A stretch of 64,000 bases of DNA, from assembly GCA_022821845.1 (NCBI GenBank), contig JAJECT010000019.1:129814-193813 (forward strand), written 5' to 3'. The DNA comes from Rhodothermales bacterium. Lineage in GTDB: Bacteria > Bacteroidota > Rhodothermia > Rhodothermales > VXPQ01. Below the pieces are notes generated by a model. It had not been told where the DNA came from, did not search any database, and saw only the letters and a list, made by a program, of their open reading frames with translations. Position numbers and translations under genes: made by a program. Every line of letters starts with the position of its first letter. Positions within the stretch are counted from its first letter, which is position 1. Below are positions 36,240-44,838 of this stretch, one piece after another.

Positions 36240-37400
36240 CTACCGCTGATACCGATACTGCCGCAGTACCTCCGGCTCCCGTGTTCTGTCCACGATATCC
36301 CCGCAATCCTCGCATCGAAACACGATCTCTTTGGGCGGGCCGGTGACGCCGAGCAGGAAAAACACCGCGCTGAACATGCCGTAGCGAGCATGCGGGGAGA
36401 GACGCGGATTACCTTTGCATTGACCACAGGGATAGGCAGCAGGGGGCGCCGGAGAAAACTCCGACGGAAGGAGCGGTTCCGCCTCGGTCGCCGCCTTGCC
36501 CAGCGCCTGCGCGTGGCGATAGTGCTCTGCGCCCGCCGGACGCTCCACGATATGCTTGTCCACCGAGAGCCTGCCGGAACCCCACAACACAAGCAGAATC
36601 AGCAGGAACAACACCAGGGCCGAAAACTCCAGCGACTGCGTGGCGGCCAGCAGCCCGCCCTGCAAGTGCACAACGAACACGGCCCCGACCAGGATGGGCA
36701 GCTGCGCCAGCGCAGCGACGCGCGTAAAGAGGCCAACGGCAATCATAACCCCGCCCACAAGGTGAGAAAGCGCCACGTAATGGATCAACACGACAGAGGT
36801 AAGCCAGGCCGAGGACGAAGAGCCAATCAGGTCAATAAACGCAGACGAGTTCGAAATAAAGAGCACGCCCCGCGCAAACAGCCCGACGCCGAGATAGATT
36901 CTGAGCAGCTCGAACGCAATGTTGCCGAGCCGTTCCAGCCGCTCGCCGATCGAACGAAACGGCGCGAAGCGCCGCGCGCTCCAGGAAGCGTCCACGGACC
37001 AGCGACCGGCGCCATGCAAAAAAATCGGGATCAGCAAAAACAGCACCAGCGCCGAAAATTCGAAGGATTGGCCCGCGGTAAACAAGCCGCCGCGGAGATG
37101 AACCAGAAAAACGGCGCCTGCGAGAATCGGTACTTGCGACAAGGCCGCCAAGCGGGTATACAATCCAATGGCCAGCATGGCCCCGCCCAGGAGGTGTACG
37201 CCCGCCACGCTATACATCACGGCGGGCGAAGCAAGGACCGTGGCTTCGCTACCGGCCACCAGCGCCGCGAAAGCGTCGGGACGAATCAAAAAAAACAGGC
37301 CCCGGACCAAGAGTCCAGCCCCCAGATAGATGCGCAGCAAATCGAAGGCGAGATCGCGATTCGCCTCAAGGCGCTGCGCCAGTGTCATGGACACAGACAT
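36240..37400 (-). CDS. Tandem DoxX-family membrane protein with C-terminal zinc-ribbon-like tail
   Basis: 386 residues from the ATG at 37400. Two homologous four-helix DoxX units lie at about 15-150 and 165-290; each begins with a LLRIYLG(A/V)GL motif and contains an LVHL(R/Q)GGL(F/L) motif. The C-terminal ~80 residues hold CGQC and later CEDC, a possible Cys4 zinc site. DoxX proteins are linked to quinone or redox stress functions. It starts 2 bases after the hpf stop and is on the right flank of the defence island. Confidence 0.8.
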   Translation of the reverse strand: MSVSMTLAQRLEANRDLAFDLLRIYLGAGLLVRGLFFLIRPDAFAALVAGSEATVLASPAVMYSVAGVHLLGGAMLAIGLYTRLAALSQVPILAGAVFLVHLRGGLFTAGQSFEFSALVLFLLIPIFLHGAGRWSVDASWSARRFAPFRSIGERLERLGNIAFELLRIYLGVGLFARGVLFISNSSAFIDLIGSSSSAWLTSVVLIHYVALSHLVGGVMIAVGLFTRVAALAQLPILVGAVFVVHLQGGLLAATQSLEFSALVLFLLILLVLWGSGRLSVDKHIVERPAGAEHYRHAQALGKAATEAEPLLPSEFSPAPPAAYPCGQCKGNPRLSPHARYGMFSAVFFLLGVTGPPKEIVFRCEDCGDIVDRTREPEVLRQYRYQR

Positions 37401-37402
37401 AA

Positions 37403-37717
37403 CTATTTTTGATAATGTTGAGTGGTGGAACGCAACCGCGCCTTGTACTTCTTGAGCCGTCGGCGAAGGATCCGCGTACATTCGTCGAGCGCCTCCTCGT
37501 GCGTAGCGCCGTCGCTCGTCGCGGCGAGCGTCTGCTGGTACACATGCACGATAACTTCCGCGGATTTGACCTTGTCCGGGTGGCCATTCCCGGAGAATAC
37601 GATGCGCGCCTCCGTTATGCCGTCGTATACCCGCTCCAGTTTCGCCAATCGGGCTTCGGCATATTCCTTAAGCGTCGGAGACGCATCGAAATGACGGGCC
37701 GTAATTTGTGTTTGCAT
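37403..37717 (-). CDS. hpf: Ribosome hibernation-promoting factor, short form
   Basis: 104 residues. Begins MQTQITARHFDASPTLKEYA and continues with KLERVYDGITEARIVF and a basic C-terminal helix RRRLKKYKARLR, the layout of short HPF/YfiA. It binds the decoding region of the 30S subunit and helps form inactive ribosomes in stationary phase. No long-form dimerisation domain is present. Confidence 0.92.
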   Translation of the reverse strand: MQTQITARHFDASPTLKEYAEARLAKLERVYDGITEARIVFSGNGHPDKVKSAEVIVHVYQQTLAATSDGATHEEALDECTRILRRRLKKYKARLRSTTQHYQK

Positions 37718-37838
37718 CAGGATACCTCCTTGCGTCGAACAACTTTAGCGATGCCGCGCAAACGCGTACCCTTTCGTATTACGGAATTGACAGGAAATTA
37801 TCAATGGATAAGACGATTAAAACGGAAATTTCTGTCCA

Positions 37839-38291
37839 TTATGCGGAAAAATACCCCGTTGCGCGCAAGTATCGATCTTCGATTGCGCGCATTTGGGCTT
37901 TGCCCGCCGGGGTTTTGTCCCGGTAGCCCATGAGATGCAGAAGGCCATGGATCGCATAGCGCATGGCTTCTTCCGCCTCGTCCGCCCCGAATTCCCGGCA
38001 ACGTTCGCGGGCCGTATCGAAATCGACGTAGATTTCTCCGTCCACCGCAGGGGCGTTCGGATCCGCTTGTTCGGCGCCATAGTCGAAGGCCAGCACGTCC
38101 GTAGGCTCGTCGCGGTCCAGATAGCGCCGATGCAGTTCCTGCACCGTCTCGCGCGAAGCCACGACCAGCGCAAGGCAGCGAACCGCAACCCCCTCGGCAG
38201 ACAGCACATGGGTCAACACGCGACGAAAACGATCCGCCGGAAGGCCGCAGGACGCATGCTGCAACGCTACCGTTACGTCGCCCCCGGACAT
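37839..38291 (-). CDS. ybeY: Endoribonuclease YbeY / rRNA maturation factor
   Basis: 150 residues from the ATG at 38291, overlapping the upstream stop by one base. The metal site reads HGLLHLMGYRDKT: two His as usual, but the third ligand position is Asp rather than His, as in Bacteroidota YbeY. DVLAFDY and EIYVDFDTA precede it. It acts in 16S rRNA 3' processing and ribosome quality control. Confidence 0.9.
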   Translation of the reverse strand: MSGGDVTVALQHASCGLPADRFRRVLTHVLSAEGVAVRCLALVVASRETVQELHRRYLDRDEPTDVLAFDYGAEQADPNAPAVDGEIYVDFDTARERCREFGADEAEEAMRYAIHGLLHLMGYRDKTPAGKAQMRAIEDRYLRATGYFSA

Positions 38292-38746
38292 CAACGAAGA
38301 TCGTCGAAAAGCGTCTCCGTCATCGAAAGGGCAACGCTGCTCATGACGAGTTCCGGAGCCAACTGCGTGAAATCGGCGGACAGCAGGCGTTCGTCCACGT
38401 TCGAATACAGCGAACATCCCGCCTCCCGTTCGATCACCAGGCCATGCGCAACGCCTGCGCGCCGGGCAAAGAAAAGGACTTCGCCCAATTCCTCGCTGGC
38501 GATAAACCCCGTGCACCCCTGGAGTTGCAGGAACGAACCGATAGCGTATACGGAAATGAGGTTATTGGCCTGATCTTCCCCTACCGCGCCGGGGAGCGCC
38601 AGGTCGGGCGTGATTTCCAGCGAGAGCCGCCGACCGCTTGCCTCGTCCAGCAGTTCATAGCGGACCATAGCGGGTTCGCGCCGAGCCGGTACGCCCAGCA
38701 CGGTAGCGATGCGATCGAAGTCCTTGTCGGAAAATGCGAACGGCAT
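38291..38746 (-). CDS. Hypothetical protein upstream of ybeY
   Basis: 151 residues, soluble, mixed alpha/beta, no signal peptide and no recognised motif. It contains a SLEITPDLALPG segment and ends in an acidic helix (MTETLFDDLR). It is directly upstream of ybeY with a one-base overlap, so co-expression is likely. Function unknown. Confidence 0.65.
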   Translation of the reverse strand: MPFAFSDKDFDRIATVLGVPARREPAMVRYELLDEASGRRLSLEITPDLALPGAVGEDQANNLISVYAIGSFLQLQGCTGFIASEELGEVLFFARRAGVAHGLVIEREAGCSLYSNVDERLLSADFTQLAPELVMSSVALSMTETLFDDLR

Positions 38747-38788
38747 AACAGGAACGCGCCTGCAAAAAACAAACGATCGCCTAAGGAA

Positions 38789-38804
38789 AAGGCCTGCGGG
38801 CCTT
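38789..38804 (-). terminator. Rho-independent terminator of the cold-shock gene
   Basis: On the minus strand AAGGCC pairs with GGCCTT over a 4-base loop and is followed by TTCC, right at the stop codon of the cold-shock gene. Short stem, moderate T-run. Confidence 0.5.
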
Positions 38805-39105
38805 AGTACGGCTCCTCGGGATATTCCTCCTCTGCCTCTTCGGCAGGGGCATCGTCTTCTTCCCAGGAGGAGTACTCTTCATAATCCTCCTGCTCGTCGG
38901 GAATGACGTTCACGGCGTGCAACCCCTTGGAGCCTTCCTCCAGATCGAACGTAACGCCTTGCTCCTTGCGCAAGGTTTTGAAACGTTCTTCTGACTGGAT
39001 CGAGGAGTAATGTACGAAAATGTCTGCTCCTCCGTCCGGGTTCACGATAAATCCGTAACCTCTTTTGGCGTCGAACCATTTCACGACGCTCTGGTGCGTA
39101 CTCAT
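38803..39105 (-). CDS. Cold-shock domain protein with acidic tail
   Basis: 100 residues from the ATG at 39105. The cold-shock OB fold covers about 1-68, with RNP1 KRGYGFIV and RNP2 ADIFVHYSS. The last 30 residues are very acidic (EEDDAPAEEAEEEYPEEP), unlike compact CspA. It is a single-stranded nucleic-acid chaperone. The 5' leader of ~140 bases ahead of the start is typical of thermo-regulated csp mRNAs. Confidence 0.92.
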   Translation of the reverse strand: MSTHQSVVKWFDAKRGYGFIVNPDGGADIFVHYSSIQSEERFKTLRKEQGVTFDLEEGSKGLHAVNVIPDEQEDYEEYSSWEEDDAPAEEAEEEYPEEPY

Positions 39106-39245
39106 GATACTTTTTTTGAAATTCAGGATGGTTTGGGGGAAAGCGGCTGCGTGATGACGCGCAATGCTTGGGGCTTGCTCCGAATTTCTCGCAGAAATCC
39201 GGTACATACTGAATATACGACAAGAAATGGTATCAGGCCACCCCT

Positions 39246-39273
39246 CGTATACAATTTTTTCATTTTTCTTCAA
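39246..39273 (-). promoter_or_regulatory. Possible promoter of the cold-shock gene
   Basis: Minus strand: TTGAAG, 16 bases, TATACG. This would give a leader of about 135 bases, in line with known csp leaders. Spacing is one base short of the best sigma-70 value. Confidence 0.35.
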
Positions 39274-39314
39274 AAAAACCACGAGTCCACGGGTGCCCGC
39301 TCCTTGCCGACAGG

Positions 39315-42260
39315 CTATTCGGGGCTGGTTTCCCCCTCAAGCGCTTCTTCGTATCGCTCGTCCGCCGCCCGATATTCTTCCGCAGACCGCCTGAGCGTGG
39401 AGTCCTCGAAAATGTCCGCAAGGCGTCCGCTCAGCGCCGCCGCGGCTTCGTAATCGTTCACCTGGAGATAAATGCCCCGGAGTATTTGCAAATACGATCC
39501 GGCGCGTTCCAGTTCGCGGGTCGTAACCGCCCGTTCAAGGCGGCGCAGCAGCATCGGTTCGGCGCCTTTCGCCACATCCACCGCCTTGTCGACATAACCG
39601 GCTTCGAAATAGGCCCGCGCCAGCAACAGGTACGACTGCTCGTCGCCGGGAATCGTATCGAAGGGAACCCTGGCCATGAGCGTATCAAGCAAGGCGACCG
39701 CCTGCTCCGCTTCTCCGGCCAACGCAAGCGACTGGGCGGTGTGGGCGAAAATATTCCGGTAATTGTCCACCATCCTCCGGGTGGTTTCGTCGTAATAGAC
39801 GGTCGGATCGTTCAGGTTGCGGAACCGGAACTGCTCCAGAATGGGCGGCGCGACGGACGGTACGACGCGCCCGAACGGTTCTCCATGCCGGACAGGCGCG
39901 ACCTTCAGCGCCTGGCCTTCAAGATGGAAAAAGTCCTGCAAGTCGAGTTGGCCGTCCGGGCTGACCGTCACCGCGAAATACACGGGCCGACGCCACCCTT
40001 CTCGCGCATTGGTGGCCACGATGTCCAGCGAGGCCTGGTCGGCGACGTACAACATGCCGTATTCGTCGTTATAGGGCCGACCCTCCAGCCGCCAGCGCAT
40101 CGGGTTCATGATCAAACTGGAGTCGACGCCGGGCAGGGACATCTCGGATTCCGCGGCGAACCGATCCGTATTCGCCGGTATCTCGATCTCGCGCGGGGTC
40201 CAGGGCGCCACGCGAATCTGATCGATCGTATCATCCGACATGGTGAAGGAAAGGGGCGGCGAGTCCCGCGACCACTGATGCTTGAGCTGCCGGATGTACC
40301 AGGGCGTATTGAGCAAAGACAGGTTCACGACGCGCACATCCCTTCGCGTACCCTCGACTTCCTGCAAATACCAGAGCGGAAACGTGTCGTTGTCCCCGTT
40401 GGTGAACAGGAGGGCTTCTTCCTCCAGCCCGTTCAGCAGGTTCCAGGCGTAATCCGGCGCCACGTAATTGCCGGAACGGTCGTGCTCGAACCAGTTTTCC
40501 TGAACCATCCAGACGGGCACGGCAAGAAACAGGAGCCCGCCCAACGCCAGCATGGCGGCGCGAACCCTGGGCCCGTTCCACCTTTTTTCAAGCATGCCGC
40601 GCAAGGAATAGAGCAGGCTGACCGCGCCCAATCCTATCCAGAAGGAAAAAGCGAAGAAACTGGCCACATAGGCGTAGTCCCGCTCCCGGGGCTGCAACGG
40701 CGTCTGGTTCAGATACACCACAATGCCGAGGCCGGTGATAAGAAACAGCGTAAGCACGCTCGTCGCCCGCCGCCAGTCCCGGCGGAAGTGAAATCCGGCG
40801 CCAAGCAGCCCGAGCAGCAAGGGCAACGCATAATACCCGTTGCGGGACGCCCGCGAGGACGGCGTGGTCGCAATCTGCGCGCCGCTCCCGGCCTCCTCGG
40901 CGGCAGAACGGTATACCTCCGGCAAGCACAAGTCCTGACCGGAGGCCAAGCGATAATTTTCGCAAATACGCCGGTCGATAAACCCGAAGCCGGTCGCGTA
41001 CGGCGCATTCTGCTCGTCGCTTGCCCGGCCCACGAATTGCCACAGGAAATAGCGGACGTACATATGTTGAATCTGGTAGTCCCAGAAGAACTGCCCGTCC
41101 GAATCGTACCGCGCATACGAGGCGTGATGCGAGGGTTCCGGCGAATACCTGCGGGGGAAGAATTTCTCCTCCGAGAAATCGATGGCGCGGGTCCGGTCGT
41201 CGAACGAGTGCCCCTTCAGCAGGGGCAATTGCCCGTATTGCTCGCGTTTCAGATAGGAAACGATGGCCTCGGTCGTTTCCGGGTCGTTCTCGTCGATAGG
41301 CGGATCGGCGGCGCTGCGAATGAAGATCAGGGCATAGGTCGAATACCCGATCAGCACCACCACGAAACTCAAGGCCGCAAGGTTGGCCGCGGCCCACCCG
41401 CGTTTGTGCGTGTACCATACGCCGAACGCGGCGGCGGCCACGACGAACAGCGCAAACAGCACGGGGCTCCCGGTCTGCCCGGCTATGGACGGCAAATACT
41501 GCACGACGCCGGGATATACGACCAGAAAAACGACCACGGAAATACATCCGGTCCACAGGATGCCCCGCCAGCGCTGCGCCATGCCCCAGGAGGGCTTGTC
41601 TATTTCCGTAAAATAAACGATGAGGGCAATATAGAATACGGCCAGCAGATTGAGCAAATGCACCCCGATGGCAAGGCCCACCAGATAGGAAATGAGCACA
41701 AGGTAGCGGTGCGCGTACCGCCCCGCCGGGCGCTGGTCCCCGGCGATGGCCCGCTCTTCCTTGCGGGTTTCCTCGCTCCATTTCATAACCAGCCACACCA
41801 CAAGGGCCGTAAAGCACATGGACAGGCCGTATACTTCCGCCTCCACCGCGTTGAACCAGAATGAATCCGTGGCGGCGAACGCGATGGCGCCCACAACGCC
41901 GCCCGTCAGCGTTGCAATGCGGTGCTCGGGGGACGGATCCTCTTCCCCGCGTTCCTGCACGTGCCATTCGCGGACGAGGCGGACGATAATCAGGTGCGTG
42001 AGGAGCACCGTAACGGCGCTGGACAACACGGACACGAAATTTACCGAAAGCGCCACGTACGCCGTGGGCGCGAACATCGAAAAGAGGCGCCCGACCAGCA
42101 TGTAGAACGGCGCGCCCGGCGGGTGGGATACCTCGAGCAGGTTGGCGATGGCGATAAATTCGCCCGCGTCCCAGAAAGAGGCCGTCGGCGCTACGGTAAG
42201 CCCGTACAACGCGAGCGCGAACAGAAAAACGGCGCCCGCAACGATTCTATGCGTGGTCAT
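39315..42260 (-). CDS. DUF2723 multi-spanning membrane protein with TPR-like C-terminus
   Basis: 981 residues. The DUF2723 signature FWDAGEFIAIANLLEVSHPP is at about 29-48, followed by about a dozen membrane helices up to residue ~580. A periplasmic region with NGDNDTFPLWYLQEVEG follows, then helical TPR-like repeats (about 850-960: QAVALLDTLM, YLLLARAYFEAGYVDKAVDV). The family resembles GT-C glycosyltransferases of protein O-mannosylation; the Asp in FWDAGE fits a metal/substrate site. Lipid-linked sugar donor and acceptor are unknown. Confidence 0.85.
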   Translation of the reverse strand: MTTHRIVAGAVFLFALALYGLTVAPTASFWDAGEFIAIANLLEVSHPPGAPFYMLVGRLFSMFAPTAYVALSVNFVSVLSSAVTVLLTHLIIVRLVREWHVQERGEEDPSPEHRIATLTGGVVGAIAFAATDSFWFNAVEAEVYGLSMCFTALVVWLVMKWSEETRKEERAIAGDQRPAGRYAHRYLVLISYLVGLAIGVHLLNLLAVFYIALIVYFTEIDKPSWGMAQRWRGILWTGCISVVVFLVVYPGVVQYLPSIAGQTGSPVLFALFVVAAAAFGVWYTHKRGWAAANLAALSFVVVLIGYSTYALIFIRSAADPPIDENDPETTEAIVSYLKREQYGQLPLLKGHSFDDRTRAIDFSEEKFFPRRYSPEPSHHASYARYDSDGQFFWDYQIQHMYVRYFLWQFVGRASDEQNAPYATGFGFIDRRICENYRLASGQDLCLPEVYRSAAEEAGSGAQIATTPSSRASRNGYYALPLLLGLLGAGFHFRRDWRRATSVLTLFLITGLGIVVYLNQTPLQPRERDYAYVASFFAFSFWIGLGAVSLLYSLRGMLEKRWNGPRVRAAMLALGGLLFLAVPVWMVQENWFEHDRSGNYVAPDYAWNLLNGLEEEALLFTNGDNDTFPLWYLQEVEGTRRDVRVVNLSLLNTPWYIRQLKHQWSRDSPPLSFTMSDDTIDQIRVAPWTPREIEIPANTDRFAAESEMSLPGVDSSLIMNPMRWRLEGRPYNDEYGMLYVADQASLDIVATNAREGWRRPVYFAVTVSPDGQLDLQDFFHLEGQALKVAPVRHGEPFGRVVPSVAPPILEQFRFRNLNDPTVYYDETTRRMVDNYRNIFAHTAQSLALAGEAEQAVALLDTLMARVPFDTIPGDEQSYLLLARAYFEAGYVDKAVDVAKGAEPMLLRRLERAVTTRELERAGSYLQILRGIYLQVNDYEAAAALSGRLADIFEDSTLRRSAEEYRAADERYEEALEGETSPE

Positions 42261-42467
42261 GGGTGGAGGACATGTACGGGAATAAACATCCTGTTGCTAA
42301 CGCCGACCGGCGGCGGGCGTTTCATGGAGGCGGGGGCAAGGGACCGGAAAGGACGGGGCTTTACCGGGTTTGCGCGGCAGTTATTTAGAATTCCTTAATA
42401 ACTGATTCGGCGCGCGAATATCCCCGCTGCAAGCATCGCGCCGCTCCATATCCCGAAACAAGCCCCC

Positions 42468-43238
42468 CTACGCCCCGGCCCGCTCGTACTGCTCCGCCAG
42501 CCAGGCGGCGTAGCCCTCCGCCGTGTGCACCGTAAAGTAGCCACGCATGCGATAATGACCCACGCCGCAGAGTTGCGCGCACGCGATTTCCCACTCGCCC
42601 GTGCGGATGGGCGTGAAATACAACGGAATGGACAATCCGGGAATCGCGTCCTGCTTCACCCGCATTTCCGTCAGGGTGAAACTGTGGATCACATCCTTGG
42701 ACGTAAGGTGTACGATGACCGGCTTGTCCACGGGCACATGCATCTCGTTGACGGTAACGAGGTCGTCCGCCGCCGCCGGATCGTCCGGCTTTAACCCGAT
42801 CGGGTTGGTTTGCAGGTCCACCAGGTGGATGTCCCGCTCGCCGAAGACGCCGTCGGGTCCCGGATAATGGATATTCCACGCGAACTGCTCCGCAATCACA
42901 TGCACCACCGTGGATTCTTCCTCAGACGGATAGTTCGCCTCTGCCCGCAGCGTCGCCCAGGTAGGAATCGCGAACGCAAAGAGCAGCACCAGTTCCGCTA
43001 CGACCACGCCGACCTCCTGATAGGTAGAGAAGTGCGACTTGGCGCCGTAGTAGTCCGCTTTGGGGTTTCTGGAGGCCCGGAACCGGTACAACGTGTAGAG
43101 AAAGAACGGCGCCCAAATAAGGAAAAGCACCAGCATCAACCAGTGCACCAGCCCCATCATGGCGTCGATTTCCGCGCTGTGCGCCGACGCCGCTTCGGGC
43201 AACCCAAGGTAATTTGTAAGATCAAGCCACTTTAGCAT
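42468..43238 (-). CDS. coxB: Cytochrome c oxidase subunit II
   Basis: 256 residues. Two membrane helices (about 25-50 and 75-98) precede the CuA cupredoxin domain. CuA ligands are seen: His in DVIHSF, then CAQLCGVGHYRM supplying two Cys, His and Met, with Glu. No CXXCH, so it lacks the fused cytochrome c domain of many caa3 enzymes. It accepts electrons from a soluble or membrane cytochrome c, or a cupredoxin. It closes the oxidase gene run. Confidence 0.94.
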   Translation of the reverse strand: MLKWLDLTNYLGLPEAASAHSAEIDAMMGLVHWLMLVLFLIWAPFFLYTLYRFRASRNPKADYYGAKSHFSTYQEVGVVVAELVLLFAFAIPTWATLRAEANYPSEEESTVVHVIAEQFAWNIHYPGPDGVFGERDIHLVDLQTNPIGLKPDDPAAADDLVTVNEMHVPVDKPVIVHLTSKDVIHSFTLTEMRVKQDAIPGLSIPLYFTPIRTGEWEIACAQLCGVGHYRMRGYFTVHTAEGYAAWLAEQYERAGA

Positions 43239-43265
43239 GGGAACGATCAGGCGGATGGATTGGCG

Positions 43266-43589
43266 TTATAAGTCTGTTTCGCTCACGGGGTCGCGCGAAT
43301 TTTCCCCTACCGGGCGGAGCGTGCCCTCCTCCGTCATGACCGCCTCGCCCCGGGCAAGCAGCCGGGCGCGGCGGCGCATGCGAAGAAAAAACGCCCCGAC
43401 GCCTCCGCCCACGAAACCGGTCACGCCGATGAGAAGCAGCATGGCCATGCTGATGCCCTGCGTCACGGGATTGTCCCCGGCGCCGGCGCCCCAGCACATC
43501 TCGCAAGCAACCGCCGCATGAGGAAATAGCGCGAGGCACATCAGCGCAAGCGGCGGAAACAAGGCAGCGATACGGTAAACGACGCGCAT
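43266..43589 (-). CDS. Small exported membrane protein with CxxC in oxidase operon
   Basis: 107 residues from the ATG at 43589. A signal peptide (LFPPLALMCLALFPHAAVA) precedes CEMCWGAGAGDNP, then one membrane helix (about 48-70) and a basic/acidic cytoplasmic tail. The CxxC is not followed by His, so it is not a heme site. In this operon it could deliver or hold copper for subunit II assembly. Function inferred from position only. Confidence 0.65.
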   Translation of the reverse strand: MRVVYRIAALFPPLALMCLALFPHAAVACEMCWGAGAGDNPVTQGISMAMLLLIGVTGFVGGGVGAFFLRMRRRARLLARGEAVMTEEGTLRPVGENSRDPVSETDL

Positions 43590-43798
43590 TACAACCTGCC
43601 TCCGGCGATGTACCCCGTACGCGCCACTTTTTTCAGGAAACGCCTGCCGTAGACGGCCAGCGCGGCGGCAAGCGAAAACGCAACCGCGGCGGCCGTGATA
43701 GACAGCGCGCCGCCGTCCGCAAGCGCCCATGCCCCGAAACCGAGGGACAGCAGCGCCGAGGCCGCAATGAACACGATATGGAAGGCTTTCAACGACAC
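43589..43798 (-). CDS. Small two-helix membrane protein in oxidase operon
   Basis: 69 residues from a GTG at 43798, two bases after the stop of the subunit IV gene. Two hydrophobic helices (about 3-22 and 29-48) and a basic C-terminal tail. No family recognised. Start chosen by operon spacing; the longer upstream frame overlaps subunit IV. Confidence 0.55.
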   Translation of the reverse strand: MSLKAFHIVFIAASALLSLGFGAWALADGGALSITAAAVAFSLAAALAVYGRRFLKKVARTGYIAGGRL

Positions 43799-43800
43799 GG

Positions 43801-44124
43801 TCAGAACCCGAAAATTTCGGTGCCCCCCTGGTCTACGTAATACACGCTCAGGATCGCAAACATCGCCAGCAAAAGTCCCAGGCTCAGCCACACCAGCCAT
43901 CGGACGATTTGCTCCTCTGAAACGAGGTGCATGAAATACGCCGCCACGAGCCCGGCCTTGACGGTCGCGATCAGCAAGGCGACAATGAGCGCGGGCGCGA
44001 AGGGCAGTTCAAGGTACCCCACGACGACGGTGACCACCGTAAGGACGGCCAGCGACGCAAAAACGAACATGTACACGCGAACGTGCTTTTTTATTTCCTC
44101 GATGGAATGTCCTGTATCGCTCAT
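43801..44124 (-). CDS. Cytochrome c oxidase subunit IV (prokaryotic)
   Basis: 107 residues with three membrane helices. The pattern EIKKHVRVYMFVFASLAVLT, IVALLIATVKAGLVAAYFMH and a last helix LLLAMFAILSVYYVD is that of bacterial subunit IV of heme-copper oxidases. It stabilises subunit I. It lies between subunit III and two small operon proteins. Confidence 0.88.
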   Translation of the reverse strand: MSDTGHSIEEIKKHVRVYMFVFASLAVLTVVTVVVGYLELPFAPALIVALLIATVKAGLVAAYFMHLVSEEQIVRWLVWLSLGLLLAMFAILSVYYVDQGGTEIFGF

Positions 44125-44163
44125 AATGCGCGGAATGTTGTCCAGGCGTGCAGGCCCGGGGTG

Positions 44164-44814
44164 TTAAAGCAGATAAATCGTCGGAAAGAGGAATATCCAC
44201 ACGAGATCGACGAAATGCCAGTACAGCCCGGCGATCTCGATCCGGTTCGTGAACCGTTTCGGGTCGGTCTTCCACATTCGGGCGCCCGGCCACATGAAAT
44301 ACATGTTGACGAGGATGCCGCCGATCACGTGCAAGCCGTGCAAGCCAGTCAACACGAAGTAGATGGCGAGAAAATTATTCTCGGCGGGAAGATACCCGTG
44401 GCTAAACTTTTCGCCGTACTCAAAGGCCTTTACGACAAGAAAGACGAAGCCGAGAGCAATGGTTGCGCCCATGTACAACCGGTACCGGTCGAATCGCTGC
44501 ATGGCGAGGGAGGCCCACGACATCACCATCGTGACGCTCGATCCGATAAGCACCATCGTGTTGAGCGTAGCCAGCGGCACGTTCAGAATGTCCGACGCCC
44601 GTTCGTACGCATGTCCCCCAACCATGCCGGGCCATTCGGGCGCCCCGATGCGCAGAAAAATATACGCCGAGAACAGCCCCCCGAAGAGCATGACTTCGGA
44701 GGCAAGGAAAAGCCACACGCCGAGCTTTGCATTATTCACGCCCGTATCGGGGCGCGGGGCGACGGTGAATGGAATTTGCATGGCGGTCTGAATTCGCGAA
44801 ACGGATGCTTGCAT
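44164..44814 (-). CDS. coxC: Cytochrome c oxidase subunit III
   Basis: 216 residues, five predicted helices. Conserved elements are WLFLASEVMLFGGLFSAYI, TGLHGLHVIGG and the C-terminal AGLYWHFVDLVWIFLFP. The conserved Glu in the SEVMLF segment and the His pair are present. Membrane subunit of the proton-pumping oxidase. Confidence 0.94.
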   Translation of the reverse strand: MQASVSRIQTAMQIPFTVAPRPDTGVNNAKLGVWLFLASEVMLFGGLFSAYIFLRIGAPEWPGMVGGHAYERASDILNVPLATLNTMVLIGSSVTMVMSWASLAMQRFDRYRLYMGATIALGFVFLVVKAFEYGEKFSHGYLPAENNFLAIYFVLTGLHGLHVIGGILVNMYFMWPGARMWKTDPKRFTNRIEIAGLYWHFVDLVWIFLFPTIYLL

Positions 44815-44838
44815 AGGTAGGAACGTTCCGGCGGCGGA

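Noticed and set aside
39486-41864. Plus-strand open frame of 792 codons
   Set aside because: Antisense to the DUF2723 gene, which has clear motifs and membrane helices. The shadow lacks both.
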